Origin: Dermatophagoides farinae
Lineage: Eukaryota > Arthropoda > Arachnida > Sarcoptiformes > Pyroglyphidae
Direction: 5' to 3'
Length of the DNA: 64,000 nucleotides
Assembly: GCF_024713945.1 (NCBI RefSeq)
Contig: NC_134677.1
Location: forward strand, 8,330,001 to 8,394,000
Part shown: positions 24,998 to 35,792 of the stretch, piece by piece
Numbering within the stretch: the stretch's first letter is position 1
How the letters are laid out: every line of letters starts with the position of its first letter
Made by a program: the position numbers and the translations under genes
Notes under the pieces: model-generated
What the model was told of the DNA's origin: nothing
Database searches by the model: none
What the model saw: the letters and a program-made list of their open reading frames with translations, nothing else

Positions 24998-27900
24998 TTA
25001 TTCAAATGATGATGATGATGATGATGATAATTGATGATTTGATTCGATAAAATTGGTGATACCAGGTGATGATTGTTCAACATCATTGTTGTCAGTGGAA
25101 CATAAAGTAATGGCAGGAAATTGTAAAAATTGCAATTCTTGAATTAAATTATGTTGTTCATCTGAATGAATAATGAATGATTTTTTCATGGTAAAATCTT
25201 CAATTATTGAATGAAGAATTTGATTGAAAAAATCAATTTCATTTGATTTGGCAAAATTATATGATTCATATGAATCAAGATTTTCTTGTAATTTTAATGT
25301 CAATGTATCATAATTATTGCGTACAATGTCCAATACTTGCTGTTCGGATAATGTAACCATTTTATTCTGCTGTGAATATGATTCCAATTTCATATTCAAA
25401 TGTGCAATTATTGCTTTTATATTGATTAGATTATTAGTCAATTTATTTGATTCTTCTTTGTATTTGTTATTTGTATTGCCAATGCTAGTGTTTTCTTGTT
25501 TTGTCATGTGCCGTAAAGCTACAGAGAGAGAGAAAAAAAAGAGAAAACATTATTATTGATTGATTGACTGACTGATTGATTTATTGCTTGTATGTTTGTG
25601 TGCGAATGTGCGAGTCTACTCTATATAAAAAAAAAACATATGGAAACCAAATCATCATCCAAAAAAAAACTTACCAAATAAATTAAGATTATCAAAAACA
25701 GCATGCATACGTATTATTTCATAATAAAGTTCATCATAACAATGAACATTATGAAGAAAATTATCACCATAAAGTATAAACATATTGAATATGGTGATTG
25801 TTTGTTGCATTACGGTGAACAAATTGATTTTGTTTTGTGATTGTTGTTGTTGTTGTTGTTGTTTGAAAAAATATGCTTCATTATTCAGTAGAAATTTCAA
25901 CAATAAAATCAATGATGACCACAATTCTTTCCAATCAAAATTGATACGAACTTTACAACGTTTTTGAAAGCATAAAATCCTTTGAATAATGCCAAGACAA
26001 AAACCAAAATGTTCATGATTTGCATGGCGATTAAGATGTGTGTGAATAAATTCAATCATCAGATCCAATATTGTATGACAAATTGGACGTAAAACATTTC
26101 TGTTTTTCTCCATCGATGCTTTTCTATGTCTCATGGGCTAAAAAAGAAAAAAAATACAAGATTTCATCATTCAACCAAACAAAAGATACAAATTATTATT
26201 ATTATTATTTACCATTCGCCGTAAATTTACAATAAAAGACATATTATTATCATGTATAATGGAATTGGCACTAGTATCTTCTGTGATACAAGTCAATATT
26301 ATGAAACAAAGCCGTACGGTTTGAGTGTTGGCACCATCTTAATAAACACATAGACACGCAGACATGGAATAAAAAAAAATATGATCATAAATAAATAAAG
26401 AAAAAAATTCACCAACATCAGGAAATCGATTAATTCAAGCACGAAACAGAAATATCACTAAACACTAACCTTTCATTCCTAACATGATGATCGAAGAGAA
26501 TTCTAAAAATGTTACCAATAAATTTGATGGCGCTATTCCCAAGAAATTATTACCGGATTCATTTTCATCACCATCATCTAATAATTCGGTTAAAGTCTTT
26601 TATGAAAACGAAAAAAAAAACAAAATATATATAGAGATTTTAAGATGATAAATGAGAAAAGATTCATGATCAATAATAGCTTACAGTCGTTAATAAGGAA
26701 ATAAAGTTACGGTTCAATGAAACAGCTTCATATAGAGCAAGTAAAACAAGATTTACAATATGAAATGTATGAAACTTTTTACTTGTTATTCCATTATTCA
26801 CAATTCCATTGCTACTGTTTTTATTATCTTCATTTGCGAATATGGTGCCAACCTTTTTTTTCAAGGAAATCAAAATATTCAAAGAAAACTAAATCATAAA
26901 CAAAAAAAAACGACAAACATACCATATTGGAAATAGATGAGAGTAGGCCACTTTTATTTTCATTTGTTAATTGATCATATTTCACAATAAATTGCATCAA
27001 ATGATTTGTAATGGTTCGGGAATATCTCTACAAAACAAAGTTAAATCATCAATTTATTAAAATTGTTTGAATGAAAAATAAACAACAACATTACATTCAA
27101 GACAATATCATTGTCAACGATTGATAATTTCATCACATATGGATTTGTCTACAATAATAATGGAAAAATAATTGAGCTAAACAATTGAAATTTTGAATTT
27201 TTTTTTTCGAAAAAACTTACATTTGGTTTTTGATAATTTAAAAATATCGTCAACAATAATAATATCCATAATTCATCCTGTTGCTGTCGTTGTTGTTGTT
27301 GTTGTTGATCGATGGAAGCACTGAATAAATTAATTAAACCATCGAATACCTGATGATTGGACATGAAATTTTCCAGAAATCGATTTGAATTTATATCACT
27401 AAAACTCTATTAAAGAAGGAAATTATCAGATTTCAGATTCGATATGATTAATTAGTGGAATAATTACAGCCGTTAAGATTGCAAGTAATTTCAATGAAAT
27501 ACTTTTGATACCGGAATGAATTTCATCATTGAACAACAAAAGACAAATAGTCTCGATGAATTCCTTTAAAAAACAACGCATATTAAGATTAGACCCAAAC
27601 ATTCGTCAACATCTTACATCACGAATTTTTTTGGAATGTTCATCATCATCACAGAGAATCAAGGATATTCCATTCGTATCATCATTGGAAATTTTCGTTT
27701 TCAACGTAAAAAGAACATGATATGAAATTGAACACAGTGTCTATAAGAGAATGAAAGAGAATTTGCAATGAATAATTCGATGATAATCACAATCTACTTA
27801 CAATCAATCCATTTAGAATACGCAATTGATTCGAATTTTGAATAGCTTCGATACTTTTTTCGAATAAAATGTTTACAATTCTTTTCACATCATTTATGTT

Positions 27901-28184
27901 TTCAATTTTGTCCAATTCTTGTTTTAATGCTGTTCCATTTGCCTATTGTGGAGAACAATGTCGAAACAAAATTGAAAACACACATATATAGATCGAATCA
28001 AACCTTGAGAAGAAAAAATTCATTCCAAAAATTTTCATTCGATGATTCTTCACCCTACAGAATTTTTAAAAAAAAATGTCAAGAACAATTTCAATTTCAA
28101 TCACAATGCAATTACCGTAATTAAATCAATGTAAAATTGTACAATTTTTTCTCTCAGTCCTTTTTTCGAATTTTTGTTCAACAT
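24998..28184 (-). CDS. ARMH3: ARMH3 (C10orf76) orthologue, armadillo-like helical Golgi PI4KB cofactor, 13 exons
   Basis: In vertebrates ARMH3 is an all-helical protein that binds PI4KB and supports Golgi PI4P synthesis. Exons on the minus strand: 28184-28116, 28054-28004, 27942-27802, 27740-27618, 27563-27468, 27406-27221, 27148-27095, 27027-26923, 26852-26685, 26596-26470, 26337-26213, 26137-25675, 25518-24998. Every phase closes, giving 742 residues against about 690 in human. Conserved blocks in order include [53 protein letters not shown]-like [13 protein letters not shown], and [22 protein letters not shown]. Mite-specific extras are glutamine runs in exons 6 and 12 and a serine-rich C-terminal tail. 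Introns are mostly 50-130 bp. It lies 168 bp downstream of NHLRC2 on the same strand. Confidence 0.95.
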
Positions 28185-28330
28185 TTTCTTCGTGATTCGT
28201 GATAATTGTCATCATCATCATTTCACAAACATGTGACTGAAAGAATCAATTTTCATTCATGTTTACAAACTGAATATTCGGGATTCATCCACAGAATATG
28301 TTACCTGCAAGATTATTTAAATTCTTTATC

Positions 28331-28336
28331 TTTATT
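28331..28336 (-). promoter_or_regulatory. Polyadenylation signal AATAAA for NHLRC2
   Basis: AATAAA on the minus strand, about 17 bases after the NHLRC2 stop codon and about 147 bases before the ARMH3 ATG. Termination of one gene and initiation of the next share the short spacer 28185-28352. Confidence 0.6.
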
Positions 28337-28352
28337 TTCATTTTGTTTTAAA

Positions 28353-30489
28353 TTACAAATTTATATGAATAATTTTTTTGTCATCTTGATTGTCTTTTGA
28401 TACATGAATAGGCTGTTTGATAATCAATTTAAGAAATGTACAGTAATTTTCTTTTGTATGACATAAATTTAAATTACATTCAATGGATAATTCTGTAATT
28501 TTTCCATGCATGGCTGCAATCGATTCTAATGAAAATTCAATATCATTTAAATCATTGGTTTGAATGGCATTATTTGGCATTATTGATAGGCCAGATGTAT
28601 TGTCCAATAATGTACATTTGATTCTATGTTTGGCATTAGCATCGGCTTTGAATGTGTTGATAAAATTAAAATACAAAGAAATTTTCATTTTTTGATTACA
28701 AGATATTTTCAACGGAGTTTCCGATAAAGTTTTGATATTATTATTGGAATTAAAGTTGTTATTAAGAGATTCTGTTTCACCGGTCAAATGATAATGATCG
28801 TTGATTGAATAAGGATTAATAATGGGTAAAATTGTGGCATTATTGCTATTCAAATCAATGGCAACTATTCGATGGTTATTCGTATCAGCAATCAATAAGA
28901 CATTTTGATCAGGAATAAAACATAAACCATTTGGTTCATTGAATTTTCCAACATTATCATTGCCATAATTTACTGTTAAATTTTGACATTTCTTTGTTTT
29001 TGTTTCAATCTTTTTGATCTTATGATTATATGTGTCGGCTATGTAAATAATGTCATCGTTTGCACAACAAATGCCCATACAATGTTGTAGCCGACATTTG
29101 GAACCAATGGCATCAATATCACCAAAGGCAAATAAATCGGTTGGATCCACACTACCACCAACCAATGTAGACACAGAATTTGTTTGTAAATCAATCATAC
29201 GGACACTTGAACTTTCACTATCGGCAATATAAAGTATGTTGGAATTCAATGCGATACCGGTTGGTTGTGCAAAACTTGATTTTAAAAGGCTACGATGATT
29301 TCGTTTCTGCTCATTACCATCACCGGCAAAACATATGCATGATAAACATTGTTCATGTTTTCCATGAACAGTATCACCTTGTTCGGAAAGAATCAATGTC
29401 CAGATTTGATGAGCACCGGCTACAGCAATATAAAGCCGATTTTGATCACTGTTGAATACTAGATCCCATGGTGAATTCAATGATTTGGCTACAGTTTCAA
29501 CTGTTCGTAAAATTATATTAATTTTTCTAATGGCATTATTTTCCGTATCACAGACATAGAATATGTTTTGATCGATCCAGGCTATTCCTTGTGGATAATT
29601 GAATAAAGCTTGTTCAAATGAGCCATCTCGAAATCCGACGCTAGAAGAACCGATAGTGAATTCAATCATTCCATCAATGGTTGTAATGATAATCATATTT
29701 GATAAAGTATTTGCGATTGCAAGTCTTTTTCCGTCATTTGATGAGGCAATTTTGGTAGGAAAATTTAGATGGCTTACTTTGTTTGAATCTTTAACCGAAA
29801 TGATCGGTAACGATGATTTTCTTTCCATGAAAAGTTGATTCTTTTGGCCATAATATTTTAAACAAATATCGATGTAAAATTCAAGTTTATTCTTTATGGC
29901 TAGTTCACCCATCAATGTGAACAACAATTTACCGTTTGGACTGATGATTACAATTGTTGGCCAACATCGTATACATAATTGATTCCATAATTTTAATTTT
30001 GGATCATTACAAACAGGATGATCGATACCATGTCTAATCACAGCGTTCATAACATTTTCCGGTGATTTTTCATTCTCAAATTTTGGTGAATGAATACCAA
30101 TAAATGAAACTTCTTTAGGGATATATTTTTTTTCGATTCGATGTAAAAATGGCAACATATGAAGACAATTGATACAGCAATAGGTAAAAAAATCACAAAC
30201 AGTAATTAATCCATGGAAATTGTCCGTCAACGATAAAGATTCAGATACATTGATCCATTCTAGATCTAATTTCATGAATAAAATTATTAAATTTAATATT
30301 AGAAAATTTCAATAATTTCAGCAAACCTTTAAAATCATCTTCAATCACAATTGGACATTCATGTAATTTATTTAGAAAATTAAAAATCAAATTTTCTCCA
30401 TTATCCGATGATGAATTGGCCATTTCATCTTCCATATCGAGCTGTTTGGCTAATTGATGTTCGACAGCTGAAATTGTTTGATCAGACAT
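28353..30489 (-). CDS. NHLRC2: NHLRC2 orthologue: thioredoxin-like plus NHL-repeat protein, 2 exons
   Basis: Exon 1 is 30489-30327; a 61-bp intron (30326-30266) follows; exon 2 is 30265-28353. The phase-1 join gives 691 residues (human about 726). The start MSDQT at 30489 is chosen because translation upstream is low-complexity (isoleucine run). Layout: an acidic N-terminal helix region, a thioredoxin-like domain with the family motif FFTYCCINCLHMLP (CCINC at residues 84-88), then a six-bladed NHL beta-propeller from about residue 220 to 530 with repeated GIAW, LYIADS, IYIADTYNHKIKK and LLIADTNNHRIVAID strands, and a C-terminal beta-rich domain. In humans NHLRC2 is cytosolic, and its loss causes a multi-organ fibrosis and neurodegeneration disease; its reaction is not established. 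It shares a 278-bp divergent promoter with STARD7. Confidence 0.95.
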
Positions 30490-30767
30490 GATGATGATGA
30501 TGATGATTGATAGAGAATAGCGATCAATTAAAGAATCAAACAGAATATATAGAATTTTTCGAGCAACAGTTTTTCTATTTTTACATAAATCGTTGATATT
30601 GTGAAAATGGTGATACATGGTGTTGTTGTTTTATAAAAGCATGCATGCATGAATATATCAGCTGTCCATTTATATGTGCGTATGCATTTTTGTACATTGA
30701 TTTTTGTTTGCCAAAAAAAAGTGTGTTTTAATCACAATCATCATCATTATGAATCAATGCCGGCAAC
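30490..30767. promoter_or_regulatory. Divergent promoter between NHLRC2 and STARD7
   Basis: Only 278 bp separates the two ATGs. On the plus side, a consensus TATAAAAG at 30632-30639 lies 129 bp upstream of the STARD7 ATG and is followed directly by a GCATGCATGCATG tract. No comparable TATA was obvious in the minus direction. The spacer holds a GAT run next to the NHLRC2 start. Confidence 0.55.
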
Positions 30768-32437
30768 ATGTTTCTATCGGGAAAATTATCAATCAATATG
30801 TTTAGGTTTTTTATGACGGCGAAACAAACACCAAAAAATATTAAAATCTTTCAAAATTCGAATTTCCGTACACAATCATCATCATCATCAAAGCCATTAA
30901 AACAATATAGCGATTGGTATGGAAAATTATCGCAAAACGATACTAAACTATTCCGGTGGCTGGCCAAGACAACATTAATTAAAGAACGAATCTACGATAA
31001 TCTAATTGTATTTACACGAATATTGCATGTGCAAAGCAATGTTTACTTAACATTACAGATACGTCGAATTGCTCAACTTTGTCATCTATATCGTCGATTA
31101 TATTCACCAAGTGAATTTCAACTTGTTATTAATAATTTAAAATTTTTTAAATTTCTTTCACATGAATATCGAAATTATTGGAAAAAATATTTTCTTCAAC
31201 GTCTGGTTCTGTTTAGTTATGCTGTTTGTTGTGCATATAATTGGGAAGAACGTATCAATGATAATGAATTTGATGAACTAATACAAGATTTCATTCAAAA
31301 TTATGAACAAAATCAGGTGGAAAAAGAATCAAATGTTAAAGTGAATCGTTCAAATGATGATGATGATGATCGCTGTGTATTACAAGATAATGGTGATACA
31401 TCATTTATGGTAGTGAATTGTATGGAAGCTGATAACAGTAGTGTCATAACTGAATGGGAAGAGATAATAAAACGTGAAAATTTTCATGTTTTACGTAAAT
31501 CTATCAATAATAGTGCCCTTTATCAATATAAAGGTAATGAATCAATGATGATGATGATAATCAATTTCATATATTCGATTCTATTTCAACATACAGTGTT
31601 TGGTTCATTCGATGATATATCGGCATATTCATTCTATTCCGTACAAAAGGATTTAGATTATCGTAAAAAATGGGATAAACTTGTCATTAAATTAGATATT
31701 GTCGATGTTGAATCGACAAAACCTAAAACGGTTTCAAAACGTCATCGTTTATATGATACGGGTAATGAATTGATTCATTGGATTATGAAATATCCGGTAA
31801 GTTTTTTTTTTGTTTTGTGTGTGTGTGTGTTTTGTTTTTCTGTAATAATTTTTTTCTATTCAATCTAAATTAGTATCCAATGATGAATCGTGAATATCTC
31901 TATATACGACGATCGATAATTGATTTTCAACGAAATTTTATTGTTCTTATATCACGTTCGGTAACAAATTCTAATATAACCGAAAGTCAAGAACAGGTCC
32001 GTGTTTACAATTACATGTCACATATGGTCATTAGACCATATGAAAGTTTTGATAAACCTGGTTTTGAATTTATGTTGACATATTTTGATGATCCACGTGC
32101 TTCATTTCCATCACCAGCGTATGCATGGATGGCAGCCAGAGGTGTACCAGAATTTGTTGAAAAATTACATCAAGCTGCATTGAAATTTGCAAATGAAAAA
32201 CCGATGGAAAATATATTTCATCAATTTACTATTGTTGATCAAGACGATGATGATGATGATGATGATAATGATGAAACATTCGTGATTAACAAATTTGAAA
32301 CACCAAATGAAGATGAAATTACTAACGGATCGGAAACAGCGGCCACAAAGCTGAATAAAGATAAAATTAACAAGAAAAATTTCCTAGCCAGATTACCCGA
32401 ACCTATTGTTGATTTTGATTCTCTTATTTGGAATTAG
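30768..32437 (+). CDS. STARD7: STARD7 orthologue: START-domain lipid-transfer protein, 3 exons
   Basis: Vertebrate STARD7 moves phosphatidylcholine to mitochondria. Exons are 30768-31533, 31597-31796 and 31874-32437, giving 509 residues. The first intron (31534-31596) is 63 bp, a multiple of three and free of stops, so unspliced RNA also reads through; the human alignment LYQYR-VFG shows it must be removed. The N-terminus (MFRFFMTAKQTPKNIKIF) has a mitochondrial presequence character. ATG 30768 has A at -3; ATG 30798 is an alternative. START domain at about residues 230-450: WEEIIKRENFHVLRK, YQYK-VFGSFDD, DYRKKWDKLVIKL, ELIHWIMKYPYPMMNREYLYIRR, VRVYNYMSHMVIRP, DDPRASFPSPAYAWMAARGVPEFVEKLH. 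Two aspartate runs encoded by GAT repeats are additions to the family pattern. Confidence 0.93.
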
Positions 32438-32468
32438 TCATTACAGAGAGAGAAAGAGAGAATGTGTC

Positions 32469-32474
32469 AATAAA
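32469..32474 (+). promoter_or_regulatory. Polyadenylation signal AATAAA for STARD7
   Basis: AATAAA 31 bases after the STARD7 stop. Cleavage 10-30 bases further on would fall inside the 3' end of the opposing RPAP2 gene. Confidence 0.6.
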
Positions 32475-32489
32475 TTGTTTTTTTTTATT

Positions 32490-32495
32490 TTTTAT
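32490..32495 (-). promoter_or_regulatory. AATAAA overlapping the RPAP2 stop codon
   Basis: On the minus strand the RPAP2 end reads CAT AAA TAA AAA, so an AATAAA hexamer contains the stop codon itself. A second AATAAA follows a few bases later. The predicted 3' UTR is only a few tens of bases. Confidence 0.5.
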
Positions 32496-34108
32496 TTATG
32501 TAAATTGAAAATTTCATCAATACTTTTATCAATAGATTCATATGTCAACTGGAAACGATCAAGAATTTTGGCAATGAAAATGTTTGTCCTGTAAATGGTT
32601 TCCAATTCATTGGATTTATCAATCATTCGATATCGAAGTATGATTCGGAATAGAAAAATTGTGATTAAAAAATTTTCCTTTCTTCCCATCGTTGTTGTAG
32701 CGGCATTCAAATTCAATGTATTGATCAATGAATGAATATGATCGGAAATTTCATCAATTTCAATTTGATTATCAAGGATTTCGTGTAGAAATGTATGAAT
32801 TTCTTGAAGAAATATTTGTTTTCTTTTCACACATGCATGTTGATTATCATTGAGTGGACGGAAAAAAATTTCCTCATCATCGTCATTTTTTTCTGATTCA
32901 ATCTTTTCACCATTGACATCATTGGCAAAATGAACCTTTTTCGTATCATTGCCGATGGTCATAGTCGATGAAATGGCTGGACATGTGAATAGATTCCAAA
33001 GTTTATCTGGTGATAAATCATGATCAATTTGTTTGAATACTGATTTTTTATTTGTTTTCGATCGTTTTTTTCCACTATCACATACCATTCGATCATATTT
33101 TTCATCTTCAATTTCTTCTTCATTCAATCGAGCACAAAGGCGAATATATTGCCAACGATATCTTTGCAATTTTTTTTCATCATCTTCCACATTGTCCACA
33201 ATTTCTGGTAGCTGTGGTATTGAATTTTGTTTTACCGCATTGATTTTTAAAAGATTTCTTGTATCATCAGTGATCCATGAAGATATTTTTTTCACTATAT
33301 TTTCATAAAATTTTCGTTTCTTTAACATTCCACGTTTTGAATTTGTCGATTTCATCGAAAGATCACTGATTGAAGATGCTGTTGATATTGACATTCGATC
33401 GATTTCATCCAATAACAATTGTTCTTGTTCTTCATTGTTTTGATTTTTATTTGAAAATTTTGTCGATATTTCCGTTTGATTGGCAAATTTTTCTTGAATA
33501 TTAAAATTTCTAAATTTTTCTTTCAATTCATTGAATTCTTCTTCCTTTAAATATGGTGCTGATAATTTGGATTCGATTGTTTTTTCATTTTTTAGCACAC
33601 TATTTTGTAATTTGGATTTTTGCTCGCCATTAGATTTATTTTCCAATGTTATCAATTTGAATTCATCACCACATTTATAATCATGACCATCGTATAGTTT
33701 TATCTGATGAAATTGATCATCATCATTTTTTCTCATAAAATATGGTTCACTCGATAATTGATCTTTGATATGTTCACTTTGTTTGAAACATTGATTGGAA
33801 CAAAAATTTTTTCTTCTCGTTATATCATATACTTTATTTTGATGAATATGATAAATTTGATTCAATTTGAATTGATTTTTCGACGTTTTCGATAAACGAT
33901 TTGTGCACAATGTGTAGCCACAAAAATCAATCGAAGCACGTTCTATGGTCAAATCTTCATAATATGATTTCGTTAAATAATGACAATCATCAAGAAATTC
34001 TTTTACAATGAATTGGATTTGATTTCCACCATTATCGAAACATTCAATATATTTTTGTACAATTTTCAGACATTTATAGCGGTATTCACGATTTTTATCC
34101 GGATTCAT
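32492..34108 (-). CDS. RPAP2: RPAP2/Rtr1 orthologue, zinc-binding RNA polymerase II CTD phosphatase
   Basis: RPAP2 removes phosphate from Ser5 of the polymerase II CTD and takes part in polymerase assembly and import. This is a single uninterrupted frame of 538 residues from ATG 34108. The Rtr1-type zinc domain is near the N-terminus: FCGYTLCTNRL with Cys63 and Cys68, then NFCSNQCFKQSEHIKDQL with Cys103 and Cys107, followed by PYFMRK. These fit the family's Cys cluster, with no HX5R-type catalytic loop. The long middle is charged and low in conservation, typical of the family, and the C-terminus is helical. It converges on STARD7 with 54 bp between stop codons. Lack of introns is unusual beside the split neighbours, but the exon is fully open. 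Confidence 0.92.
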   Translation of the reverse strand: MNPDKNREYRYKCLKIVQKYIECFDNGGNQIQFIVKEFLDDCHYLTKSYYEDLTIERASIDFCGYTLCTNRLSKTSKNQFKLNQIYHIHQNKVYDITRRKNFCSNQCFKQSEHIKDQLSSEPYFMRKNDDDQFHQIKLYDGHDYKCGDEFKLITLENKSNGEQKSKLQNSVLKNEKTIESKLSAPYLKEEEFNELKEKFRNFNIQEKFANQTEISTKFSNKNQNNEEQEQLLLDEIDRMSISTASSISDLSMKSTNSKRGMLKKRKFYENIVKKISSWITDDTRNLLKINAVKQNSIPQLPEIVDNVEDDEKKLQRYRWQYIRLCARLNEEEIEDEKYDRMVCDSGKKRSKTNKKSVFKQIDHDLSPDKLWNLFTCPAISSTMTIGNDTKKVHFANDVNGEKIESEKNDDDEEIFFRPLNDNQHACVKRKQIFLQEIHTFLHEILDNQIEIDEISDHIHSLINTLNLNAATTTMGRKENFLITIFLFRIILRYRMIDKSNELETIYRTNIFIAKILDRFQLTYESIDKSIDEIFNLHK

Positions 34109-34817
34109 TTTTATTTTTCATTTTTTCAAAATAAAAAAACTTTTCACATATCACACACAAACGTGACAATCATCAACACAGAAGATAATTTTCATACACG
34201 AAAAGTATATGCATAATAGTTGGTGCAAAATTCATACGTTGATTGGTTTTCATTTTAAATTTTTTGTTTTGCAATTTTTTTTTTTTTTTGCAAGTTAACG
34301 ATGATTGGTTCATTTTTTTTTTCATCCATTTATAATTCGCGAATATCGTTCGAATAAAGTTTATGAATTATGACCAAAAAAAAAAAAAAGAAAAGAACTT
34401 TAATCGCAGTGTCATAAATTTTTTTTGTCCAACAAAGTAATTTACCGATTTTGTCGTTCAAAAATATTATTATATCCCTTGCGTGTGTGTGTCAATGAAT
34501 CAAGGGTTTCTATTTAATGATTATTTATGATTTTTTTTTTGTTGTTGCCTCTCATATCTCGAAAAAAAAACGATGCTTAATAATGAAAAAAGATGGCAAT
34601 TTAAGTTTTTTTTTTTAATGTTTGGCATCATGAATCAATTTGGAGCAACAAAAAAAATAGAAAAATTTAGAATGCATCCACACCATTTGAACGATAGATG
34701 GCGATAGATTATTCCATTGTTTTTTTGGTTCGAATTCGTGTATTTGTTGTTTTTTTTTTTTAATTATCAAAATCTAAAAATTAAAGAAAAAATTGCTGAA
34801 AACGGAAAAAACAATAT
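34109..34817. other. Intergenic spacer upstream of RPAP2
   Basis: It contains the RPAP2 promoter and 5' UTR on the right of the RPAP2 ATG. The sequence is poly-T and poly-A rich, with nothing else recognised. Confidence 0.5.
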
Positions 34818-35792
34818 TTAGCAAAGTGTTATTTTGAAAATTCCAACATTTGTTTGTAATAAATAAACTGGATCATCATGATCATGATCATGATCATCAT
34901 CATCATTGTGAGTAATATGAATACAAAGTTTCGATAAAAATAATTGACGATCACATTCTTTATAAAATGTAGCCTTCAACGATGTTTGATCATTTTGTTG
35001 ACATAATTGTAGAATTGGACGTTGAAAACATTCCCAAAAATTTCTGATCATCAACTCACATAATGGATTTTTGTTGAATTTTCTTGACATTTTTTCTTTT
35101 ATTCTCTTGAAATGTAATGATTGTTGGCAACCCGATTCATGTTCATGTTCATCATGATGATTCGAATGTTTCCACTCGATCACATTGATTGACCAATTGT
35201 AAATGTTACCATCATCATCATCATCACCATCATCACCATGGTTTGTTACTAGATTGTTGGATATGTCCGTTGAATTGGATTGGATATATTCGTATTTTCA
35301 TCATTGTCATTATAATAATAATATTGTGATGTCAAGAAAACGAACACGATTCACATGTCACACGCAAAAAAAAACGAACAAACAAGTAAATCGTTGTTGT
35401 CGGTTGTGTGTGTGTGATTTGTAATTTGAAAAGATGGCAAATATTAACATTATTATTATGTAATACTCTACACAACATAAATACATACCCGCTACTGTTG
35501 CTGATGTTGATGACGATTCAAATATACCAAACGATGGAGATGGAGAATCAACTAATCTGATACGTTTCTCATGATTTGATGACATGTATTGTTTACAATA
35601 AATATATAAAGGAAGAGAAATATGTGGAATAACAAAATCATCGTGATCACCGTAATCATCATCATCATCATCCTGATGATTTGGTCGATCCAAGATGTTC
35701 GTATTCTGGTTATTGTTATTAGCCATAAATCTCAAACTTTTCAATAATCGTTGTTGTTGTTGGATCATTTTCTTTTTTATTCTTCTCATCAT
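34818..35792 (-). CDS. Unrecognised two-exon candidate with two CX9C cysteine pairs
   Basis: Exon 1 is 35792-35489 (donor GTATGT, phase 1); exon 2 is 35248-34818 after the acceptor CAATCTAG. The join gives 244 residues. The exon-2 frame has no usable internal ATG until MSRKFNK, so an upstream exon is likely. The C-terminal half has Cys165 and Cys175 spaced C-x9-C, Cys184, then Cys200 and Cys210 spaced C-x9-C (FYKECDRQLFLSKLC). That arrangement resembles the twin CX9C proteins of the mitochondrial intermembrane space, such as CMC1-like cytochrome oxidase assembly factors, but the 24-residue linker and the long acidic, His/Asp-rich flanks do not fit well. A shorter start at the MSRKF methionine would give a more CMC-like size. 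The function is not assigned. Confidence 0.35.

Noticed and set aside
35184-35240. Start of the cysteine-motif gene at the codon for MIEW (35183)
   Set aside because: That codon is GTG, not ATG, so it is not a credible eukaryotic start. An upstream exon or the internal MSRKF methionine is needed.
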